DNA from: Streptomyces liliiviolaceus
GTDB taxonomy: Bacteria; Actinomycetota; Actinomycetes; Streptomycetales; Streptomycetaceae
Assembly: GCF_018070025.1 (NCBI RefSeq)
Contig: NZ_JAGPYQ010000001.1
Coordinates: 6,014,001-6,078,000, forward strand
Reading direction: 5' to 3'
DNA length: 64,000 bases
Shown: piece after piece, positions 33,195 to 40,524 of the stretch
How the letters are laid out: each line of letters starts with the position of its first letter
Position numbering within the stretch: the first letter of the stretch is position 1
The notes under the pieces: generated by a model
The model's database searches: none
Told to the model about the DNA's origin: nothing
Seen by the model: the letters and a program-made list of their open reading frames with translations, nothing else
Translations under genes and position numbers: made by a program

Positions 33195-34729
33195 CCGCCG
33201 GCGAACGGCCGGCCGCCGGGTCGAGGGGTCCCGGCGCCTCCTCCGGTCAGCGGGTCGCCGACTGGTTCGACGGCCGCCTCGGCACCCACACCCTCGGCAG
33301 GAAGTACCTGCGCAAGGTCTTCCCGGACCACTGGTCGTTCCTGCTCGGGGAGATCTGCCTCTACAGCTTCGTCATCCTCGTCCTGACCGGCGTCTATCTG
33401 ACCCTGTTCTTCCACCCGTCGATGAACGAGGTCACGTACAACGGCAGTTACGTCCCGCTGAACGGCATCCGGATGTCGGAGGCGTACGCGTCCACGCTGG
33501 ACATCAGCTTCGACGTGCGGGGCGGTCTGCTGATCCGGCAGATCCACCACTGGGCGGCGCTGATCTTCATCGCCGGGATGCTCATGCACATGATGCGGCA
33601 CTTCTTCACGGGGTCGTTCCGCAGGCCCCGTGAGGTCAACTGGCTGTTCGGCTGGACGCTGTTGTTCCTCGGCCTCTTCGAGGGGCTCTTCGGCTACTCG
33701 CTCCCCGACGATCTGCTGTCCGGCACCGGGATGCGGTTCGTGGACGGCGCCGTCCTGTCGGTGCCGATCGTCGGAACGTATCTGTCGTTCTTCCTGTTCG
33801 GCGGCGAGTACCCCGGTGACGACATCATCGCGCGCTTCTACTCGCTGCACATCCTGGTCATCCCGGGGATCATGGCGGCCCTGGTGGTCGCCCACCTGAT
33901 CCTCGTCGTGTACCACAAGCACACCCAGTTCCCGGGCCCGGGGAAAACCGAACGGAACGTCGTTGGCTCGCCGTTCATGCCGGTCTACCTGGCCAAGGCG
34001 GGCGGTTTCTTCTTCCTGGTGTTCGGGGTGATCGCCCTCATCTCGGCGGTCGCGTCGATCAACCCGGTCTGGTCGTACGGCCCCTACCGCGCCGACCAGG
34101 TGTCCACGGGGGCGCAGCCGGACTGGTACCTGGGCTTCGCCGAGGGGCTGGTACGCGTCATGCCGGGGTGGGAGATCACCGTGGCCGGGCACACACTGGT
34201 CCTGGGCGTGCTGATCCCGATCGTCGTCTTCCCGCTCCTGCTGGTCTTCATCGGCGCCTATCCGTTCCTGGAGTCCTGGGTCACCGGCGACGAGCGGGAA
34301 CACCATCTCCTGGACCGGCCGCGCAACCGGCCGGTCCGTACGTCCATCGGCGCCGCGTGGATCAGCCTGTATCTGATCCTGCTGGCGGGCGGCGGCAACG
34401 ACATCGTGGCCACCCGTCTGCATCTGTCCATCAACACGGTGACCTGGGCCGTGCGGATCGCCGTGTTCGCCGTCCCGGTGCTCACCTTCGTCGCGACCCG
34501 GCGCATCTGCCTCGGCCTCCAACGCCGGGACAGGGAACTGGTGTCGCACGGCCGCGAGACCGGCGTGATCAAACGGCTCCCGCACGGCGAGTACGTCGCA
34601 CTGCACCGGCCCCTGTCCCCCGCCGAACTGCACACCCTCACCGGGCACGAGCAGCCCCGGCCGCTCGCCCCCGGCGCGGACCGGGCCGGCGAGCGGGAGG
34701 TCAGCGAGGCGGGACCTCCAGGCGGCTGA
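33191..34729 (+). CDS. cytochrome b subunit (QcrB-like) without partner complex III genes
   Basis: This 512-residue membrane protein belongs to the cytochrome b family of the bcc complex. Haem-ligand regions are visible: RQIHHWAALIFIAGMLMHMMRHFFTG, then SLHILVIPGIMAALVVAHLILVVYHKHTQFPGPG, with the quinol-site loop SLPDDLLSGTGMRFVDG. The C-terminal half has further helices (PDWYLGFAEGLVRVMP). No Rieske protein, cytochrome c or oxidase genes accompany it, so it is an orphan or second copy. Its GTG overlaps the ECF41 sigma stop (GTGA), implying coupled translation and probably regulation by that sigma. The 3' end overlaps the convergent GH2 gene by 29 nt. Confidence 0.88.
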   Translation: MTAGERPAAGSRGPGASSGQRVADWFDGRLGTHTLGRKYLRKVFPDHWSFLLGEICLYSFVILVLTGVYLTLFFHPSMNEVTYNGSYVPLNGIRMSEAYASTLDISFDVRGGLLIRQIHHWAALIFIAGMLMHMMRHFFTGSFRRPREVNWLFGWTLLFLGLFEGLFGYSLPDDLLSGTGMRFVDGAVLSVPIVGTYLSFFLFGGEYPGDDIIARFYSLHILVIPGIMAALVVAHLILVVYHKHTQFPGPGKTERNVVGSPFMPVYLAKAGGFFFLVFGVIALISAVASINPVWSYGPYRADQVSTGAQPDWYLGFAEGLVRVMPGWEITVAGHTLVLGVLIPIVVFPLLLVFIGAYPFLESWVTGDEREHHLLDRPRNRPVRTSIGAAWISLYLILLAGGGNDIVATRLHLSINTVTWAVRIAVFAVPVLTFVATRRICLGLQRRDRELVSHGRETGVIKRLPHGEYVALHRPLSPAELHTLTGHEQPRPLAPGADRAGEREVSEAGPPGG

Positions 34730-37700
34730 TCCGCAGGCCGCCCCGGGCCTCACCGGGGTGGCCGCTCCGCATGGTGACGCGGAGCCGGCTGCCGCGTACG
34801 GCGTCGAAGGTGACCGCTGTCGGCGCGTCGGACGCGGTGGCCCAGTCGATGGCGGCGCCCCGCACGGGCCGGTAGCGGTGGCCGTCCCAGAAGGCGACGT
34901 CCAGCCGGGCGGGCAGGGAGTGCGTGGCGTCGACCGTGAAGGAGACCTCGATCCGGTCGGCGGTCCGGGTGCGGCCCCACTCGACGGACACCCAGTCCTC
35001 CTCGCGGGCGCCGTCGAAGGCGGGCAGCAGGGCCGTGGCCGCCTTGAAGAACGCGTTGGACCAGCCGGTGGCCGGGTCGCCGTCGAGCATGGCGGCGGGC
35101 AGGGTGTCCGGGCGGCCCGAGTAACTCGCGTCCGCACGTGGGTGGTCGGGGGCACCCGGCCCCGGGTCGGGTGCGAAGTCGGGTGCCGGGGTGAGGACCT
35201 GGGGCCGGGCGGCGGTGGCGCGTACGGCCACGGTCGCCGTCCGCAGCCCCGCCGAGCGTGCCCGCAGTCGGAGACTCCCCTCCTGCGTCCCGGCGCGGAC
35301 GATCGCCAGCGCCTTGCCGTGGAAGGCCGTACGGGTGCTCGCCTGGTAGCGCTCGGCGCTCTCCTCGCGGCCGTTGTCGACGCCGGCCAGCGATCCGCCG
35401 TCGACGTCGAAGGCGAGCACGTGGTCGGCGCCGGGCACCACCACACCACGGGCGTCGACCACCTCCGCGGTCACGAAGCACAGCGAACGGCCGTCCGCGG
35501 CAACGGCTTTGCGGTCGGGCGTGAGCCGCAGCGCGTGCGGCTCGCCCGCGGTGCGCAGCACATCGGTGGCCACGGCCCTGCCGTCGCGTCTGGCCACCGC
35601 CTTGAGCTCACCGGGGGCGAAGGGCACCCGCCAGGTGAGGTGCAGTTTGCCCGCGCTGCCGGTCGGGCTGGTGTAACTCCCGGGCCAGGGGCCGCCGGTG
35701 ACGGTCTTGTCGTCGCCCGTCGCCTCGGTGGTCTCCAGGTACGTACGCCCGTCGGTGGTCTTCTTCTCGTCGAACTTCCTCGTGCCCAGCGACTTTCCGT
35801 CGAGGAAGAGCTCGACCGTGTCCACGTTGGAGTAGGCCCAGACCTCCACGGTGGCGCCCGGTTCGTGGTCCGTCCAGTCCATGGGGAGCAGATGGACCAT
35901 GGGTTCGTCGGTCCACTGGCTCCTGAAGAGGTGGTACATGTCCTTCGGGAAGCCGGCCGTGTCCACCGCGCCGAAGAAGGACGCCTTGACCGGAAACACG
36001 TCGTACGGCGTGGGCTCGCCGATGTAGTCGATGCCCGACCACAGGAACTCCCCCGTGAACCACTTGCGGTCCCGGTCCTTCTTCAGCCCGTACTCGCCGC
36101 TCATCGTCCAGGAGGCGAGGTTGTTGTCGTACGAGGAGGTGTCGCGGCGGCCCGGAGTGTGGTTCTCGCCCGTGTTGAGGTGTTCGGGCTCCTGGTAGGC
36201 GCCGCGGGTGGAGGTCTCGGAGGAGGACTCCGACTCGAAGAGGAACAGGTGCGGATAGCGGGCGTGCAGGGCGTCGACCGAGGCGGCGGTGTTGTAGTTG
36301 AGGCCGAGTCCGTCGATCTTGGCGAGCATCAGATCGGCGGGCGAGCCGACGGCGGGCAGGCTCCGGTACTTGTCGGAGCCGATCACGATCGGCCGGGTCG
36401 GATCGAGCCGCCGCACGTCGTCGACGAGCCGGTCGGCCATGGCGAGGCCGGCGGTCGAGGTGGAGTCGGGGATCTCGTTGCCGATGGACCACAGGACGAC
36501 GGCGGGTGAGTTGCGCGCGGCCAGGACCATCTCCGCGATGTCCCGGTCGGACCACTCGTCGAAGAACCGGCCGTAGTCGTAGCGGTTCTTGCCGCGCCGC
36601 CAGCAGTCGAAGGCCTCGACCATCATCACGATGCCCAGCCGCTCGCAGGCCTCGATCACCTCGGGCGCCGGGGGGTTGTGCGAGGTGCGCAGGGCGTTGA
36701 CGCCCATGCCGCGCATGATCCTCAGCTGGCGTTCCACGGCGTCCGCGCCGACGGCGCTGCCGAGTGCGCCGAGGTCGTGGTGGAGATTGACGCCACGGAG
36801 TTTGACGTGGGTGCCGTTCAGGGTCATGCCGTCGTCTGCGTCGAAGACGACGTGGCGGATGCCGAACGGGGTGCGGTAGGTGTCGGTGGTCCGGCCGTCG
36901 ACCCGGAGTTCGGTGTGCAGGGTGTAGCGCCATGGATGCTCGTACGACCACAACTTCGGCTTGGGCACGCTCAGTTGCTGGTCCGCGGTGCCCGTGTCCC
37001 CGATGTCGATCGCGCTCGTCCCCCGGGCCACCGTACGGCCGTCCGGGTCGACGACCGCGGATCTCACCTCGACCCGTCCCGCGGTCCCCGACGCGTTCAC
37101 CACAGTCGTCCGTACGCGGACGAGCGCGTGGCCGTCGTCGATCTCCGGGGTCGTCACGTAGGTGCCCCAGCGCTGGACGTGCACCGGCTCGGTGACGACC
37201 AGGCGTGCCTCGCGGTAGATGCCGCTCCCCGAGTACCAGCGGCTGCTGGGGAGTTGGTTCCTGACCTGGACCGCGAGGACGTTGGCGGTGGTGCCGTCCG
37301 TGTGCAGCAGGTCGGTCAGGTCGAGGGCGAACCCCGTGTAGCCGTAGGGGTGTTGGCCGACGGGTTCGCCGTTGCAGTACACGGAGGAGTCCATGTACAC
37401 GCCGTCGAACTCGACGGAGATCCGCTTTCCGGCGTACGCGGGCGGCAGGGTGAAGGCGATCCGGTACCAGCCGAGGCCGCCCGGCAGGAAGCCGGTGCCG
37501 CTGCTGGTGCCGTGATCGGTGGTGGGGGTGAGCTCGATGCTCCAGTCGTGCGGCACGGAGATCTGCCGCCACCGCGAGTCGTCGTAGCCGGGTTCGGCGG
37601 CCCGGGCGTACTCCCCGGTGGGGTCGGTGACGCCGGACGGGTCGACGAGCGCGAAACGCCAGCCGTCCCGGAGCGGGATCGACCGGCCACCCGTCCCAGT

Positions 37701-37808
37701 CCTGGCCCGGGGTACGGCCCCCTCGGCGGCCCAGGAGTCCGGGGCCCCGGCGAGAACCACCGGAGTGGCCGTGCCTGCGATCAGTAGGGATCTGCGCGTG
37801 ACCGTCAC
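34701..37808 (-). CDS. secreted glycoside hydrolase family 2 enzyme (beta-galactosidase-like) with discoidin-type C-terminal domain
   Basis: This 1035-residue precursor has a twin-arginine-like start (TVTRRSLLIAGTATPVVLAG), so Tat export is likely. GH2 sugar-binding (about 45-210), Ig-like (about 215-315) and TIM-barrel (about 318-620) domains follow. The barrel includes GVNLHHDLGALG and the acid/base Glu445 in SIGNEI; the nucleophile is probably Glu525 or Glu527 (LFLFESES). Ig-like and DUF4982-type domains come next, then an F5/8 (discoidin-like) domain (about 885-1030). GTG 37808 has AAAGGGAAA upstream. The substrate could be a galactoside or another beta-glycan. Its last 29 nt overlap the convergent cytochrome b gene. 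Confidence 0.92.
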   Translation of the reverse strand: MTVTRRSLLIAGTATPVVLAGAPDSWAAEGAVPRARTGTGGRSIPLRDGWRFALVDPSGVTDPTGEYARAAEPGYDDSRWRQISVPHDWSIELTPTTDHGTSSGTGFLPGGLGWYRIAFTLPPAYAGKRISVEFDGVYMDSSVYCNGEPVGQHPYGYTGFALDLTDLLHTDGTTANVLAVQVRNQLPSSRWYSGSGIYREARLVVTEPVHVQRWGTYVTTPEIDDGHALVRVRTTVVNASGTAGRVEVRSAVVDPDGRTVARGTSAIDIGDTGTADQQLSVPKPKLWSYEHPWRYTLHTELRVDGRTTDTYRTPFGIRHVVFDADDGMTLNGTHVKLRGVNLHHDLGALGSAVGADAVERQLRIMRGMGVNALRTSHNPPAPEVIEACERLGIVMMVEAFDCWRRGKNRYDYGRFFDEWSDRDIAEMVLAARNSPAVVLWSIGNEIPDSTSTAGLAMADRLVDDVRRLDPTRPIVIGSDKYRSLPAVGSPADLMLAKIDGLGLNYNTAASVDALHARYPHLFLFESESSSETSTRGAYQEPEHLNTGENHTPGRRDTSSYDNNLASWTMSGEYGLKKDRDRKWFTGEFLWSGIDYIGEPTPYDVFPVKASFFGAVDTAGFPKDMYHLFRSQWTDEPMVHLLPMDWTDHEPGATVEVWAYSNVDTVELFLDGKSLGTRKFDEKKTTDGRTYLETTEATGDDKTVTGGPWPGSYTSPTGSAGKLHLTWRVPFAPGELKAVARRDGRAVATDVLRTAGEPHALRLTPDRKAVAADGRSLCFVTAEVVDARGVVVPGADHVLAFDVDGGSLAGVDNGREESAERYQASTRTAFHGKALAIVRAGTQEGSLRLRARSAGLRTATVAVRATAARPQVLTPAPDFAPDPGPGAPDHPRADASYSGRPDTLPAAMLDGDPATGWSNAFFKAATALLPAFDGAREEDWVSVEWGRTRTADRIEVSFTVDATHSLPARLDVAFWDGHRYRPVRGAAIDWATASDAPTAVTFDAVRGSRLRVTMRSGHPGEARGGLRISRLEVPPR

Positions 37809-38091
37809 CGGGTTTCCCTTTCGTCAAGGGCCCACATGTGCTCACAACTGCCCGCGAACAAACAGATTCTGACAGCGCGACACACGCACCCGTCAAGGCC
37901 CCGGTAAGCGCATTCTGTCCGTCCCGGCACATCGGCCGGAATCCCCCGGAGGCGGACGCGGCCCGGCGGGGAGGCCGGTGCACGGGGGCCGGAACCGCCG
38001 CGCCGTGTGAGAAGGGGCCGGACGCACTACCCTGGAACACAAGTGATGCACCTGTTCACCGTGAGTGTGTGCGCAATGGAGTGGCGGCGAT

Positions 38092-40512
38092 GTGAGGAGC
38101 CACAGCAGGACATCGGGTGACGGCCCGGGCTATCCGTTCGACGAGACCTCCACGGCCAGAGCCGTCATCGACGGTGACGGCATCGTCGTCGAGTGGAACG
38201 AAGGCGCCCGGCGTCTGCTCGGACATGCACCGGCCGACGTCGTGGGCCGGCCCGCCGCGAAGCTGCTGGCGCCCGACGCCGGAGAGCTGCGGCGTGCGGC
38301 GGCCGACCACCGGTGGAACGGCACGCTCGCGCTGCGCCACGAGGACGGCCGCACTCTGCACGTCTGGCTGCTCGCGCACCGGCGGCGCCCCGAGCTGGGC
38401 GCCCGCAGCGACTGGCTCGTCGTGACCCCGCTGGAGAACGGCACGCTGCTGACGCAGGACGACTCCCTCGCCGCCACCTTCCTGGACGAGTCGCCCTGTG
38501 CGACCGCGATCTTCGACGAGCGGCTCCGGCTGCGCAGGGTCAACGCGGTGATGGCCGAGTCGATGGGCCTCCCCGAGGAGCACATCCGTGGTCTGCGGAT
38601 CTCGGAGATCGGCGGCCGGCCGCAGAACGAGGAGCTGGAGAAGCACATGCTCCAGGTGCTCCTGACCGGCAGACGCGAGGACGTGCAGACGTATCTGGGC
38701 ACCGCCCCCGAGGGCCGCGCCCAGGCCTGGCTGGCGCGGATGGCACCGCTGACCGACGCCGGGGGCCGGGTGCGCGGCGTCTGTCTGTCCGCCCACGACT
38801 TCACCGAGCAGTACCTCGCCCGGGAGCGGCTGCAGCTCGTGAACGAGGCGAGCATCCGTATCGGCACCACCCTCGACGTCACCCGTACGGCGCAGGAACT
38901 GGCCGATGTCTGTGTGCCCGCGCTCGCCGATTTCGTCAGCGTCGACCTGGTGGATCCCCCGGACCGGGGCGGCGAACCCCACAGCGGACCGGTCTTCGCC
39001 CCGGTGGGTCTGCGCCGCGCCGCCCACCGGTCGGTGCATCCGGGCGAGCCGGAGTCGGTGGTCAAGTTGGGCGAGGTGGACACCTATCCGGTCGGCTCGC
39101 CGCAGGCCGACTGCCTGGTGGCCGGCCGGCCCATCGTGGCCGACGATGCCGCGACCACGCTCTCGGAATGGCTCGCCTGGGACCCCGTACGCGCCGACCG
39201 GGTCAGGGAGCACGGCATCCACTCGACGATGTCCGTGCCCGTCCAGGCCCGCGGCGCGACCCTGGGCGTCGCGGTCTTCACCCGGTTCCGGCGGCCCGAC
39301 CCGTTCACCGCCGACGACGTGCTGCTGGCCGAGGAGGTCACGGCCAGGGCGGCCGTCTGCATCGACAACGCCCGCCGGTTCTCCCGCGAACGCGAGACCG
39401 CGATCGCGCTGCAGCGCAGTCTGCTGCCCCGGTCCCTGCCGCGTACGGCCGCCGTCGAGGCGGCCTCGCGCTATCTCCCGGCGGCGCGGGCGGGGGTGGG
39501 CGGCGACTGGTTCGACGTGATCCCGCTGTCGGGGATGCGGGTCGCCATGGTCGTCGGAGACGTCGTCGGCCACGGGCTGCAGGCGTCCGCCACCATGGGC
39601 CGGCTGCGGACCGCCGTGCGCACCCTCGCCGACATCGACCTGGCACCGGACGAACTGCTCACCCACCTCGACGACCTGGTCGTACGGCTCTCCGCGGAGG
39701 CGGGCGGCGACGGCACCACCGGCGAGGTCGGGGCCACCTGCCTGTACGCGGTCTACGACCCGGTCACCCGGTGCTGCACCCTCGCCACCGCCGGTCATCC
39801 GGCGCCGGTGATGCTGCCGCCCGGCGGGCCGCCCGAGGAGATCGACGTACCCTCGGGGCCGGCGCTGGGTCTGGGCGGGCTGCCGTTCGAGTCGGCCGAG
39901 CTGCGCCTCGACGAGGGCACCGTCCTCGCCCTGTACACCGACGGTCTGGTCGAGAGCCGCGAGCGTGACCTCGACGAGAGCCGTGCGCTGCTGTCGCGGG
40001 CGCTGGCGCGGGCCTCGGGCTCCCTCGACGAGACCTGCCACGACATCCTGCAGTCGCTGCTGCCGCCCACCGGCGCCTCGGACGACGTGGCCCTGCTGCT
40101 GGCCCGGACGAAGGGTTTGCCGTCCTCCCAGGTGGCGACCTGGGAGGTGCCCGCCGATCCCGCGCTCGTCGGCCCGATCCGCAAGCAGGTCGTCCGGCAG
40201 CTGGCGGCCTGGGGCGTGAGCGAGGCGGCGTTCACGACCGAGCTGGTGGTCAGCGAGCTCGTCACCAACGCGATCCGGTACGGCGAACGCCCGATCCGGC
40301 TGCGGCTCATCCACAGCGCCGCCACCCTGATCGTGGAGGTCTCGGACTCCAGCCACACCGCGCCGCATCTGCGCCGCGCCAAGACGTTCGACGAGGGCGG
40401 CCGGGGGCTGCTCCTGGTCGCCCAGCTCACTCAGCGCTGGGGCAGCCGCCACACCCCCGAGGGCAAGACGATCTGGGCGGAGCTGGTGTTCGGCGAGGAC
40501 GGCGGGGGCTGA
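38092..40512 (+). CDS. PAS-PAS-GAF-SpoIIE phosphatase with C-terminal anti-sigma HATPase
   Basis: This 806-residue cytoplasmic sensor-phosphatase has two PAS domains (about 15-110 with DGIVVEWNEGARRLLGH, and 120-240 with ATAIFDERLRLRRVNAVMAE). A GAF follows (about 255-440), then PP2C (GGDWFD, VGDVVGHG, ALYTDGLVE, DDVALLLAR) and a terminal HATPase (VSELVTNAIRYGE, EVSDSS, GGRGLLLVAQL). It could both phosphorylate and dephosphorylate a STAS partner. GTG 38092 is preferred, with GGAG at 9 nt; an alternative GTG at 38065 adds nine residues but lacks a ribosome binding site. It ends 12 nt before the convergent sigma/lectin gene. Confidence 0.9.
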   Translation: MRSHSRTSGDGPGYPFDETSTARAVIDGDGIVVEWNEGARRLLGHAPADVVGRPAAKLLAPDAGELRRAAADHRWNGTLALRHEDGRTLHVWLLAHRRRPELGARSDWLVVTPLENGTLLTQDDSLAATFLDESPCATAIFDERLRLRRVNAVMAESMGLPEEHIRGLRISEIGGRPQNEELEKHMLQVLLTGRREDVQTYLGTAPEGRAQAWLARMAPLTDAGGRVRGVCLSAHDFTEQYLARERLQLVNEASIRIGTTLDVTRTAQELADVCVPALADFVSVDLVDPPDRGGEPHSGPVFAPVGLRRAAHRSVHPGEPESVVKLGEVDTYPVGSPQADCLVAGRPIVADDAATTLSEWLAWDPVRADRVREHGIHSTMSVPVQARGATLGVAVFTRFRRPDPFTADDVLLAEEVTARAAVCIDNARRFSRERETAIALQRSLLPRSLPRTAAVEAASRYLPAARAGVGGDWFDVIPLSGMRVAMVVGDVVGHGLQASATMGRLRTAVRTLADIDLAPDELLTHLDDLVVRLSAEAGGDGTTGEVGATCLYAVYDPVTRCCTLATAGHPAPVMLPPGGPPEEIDVPSGPALGLGGLPFESAELRLDEGTVLALYTDGLVESRERDLDESRALLSRALARASGSLDETCHDILQSLLPPTGASDDVALLLARTKGLPSSQVATWEVPADPALVGPIRKQVVRQLAAWGVSEAAFTTELVVSELVTNAIRYGERPIRLRLIHSAATLIVEVSDSSHTAPHLRRAKTFDEGGRGLLLVAQLTQRWGSRHTPEGKTIWAELVFGEDGGG

Positions 40513-40524
40513 GAGGCCGCCGGG

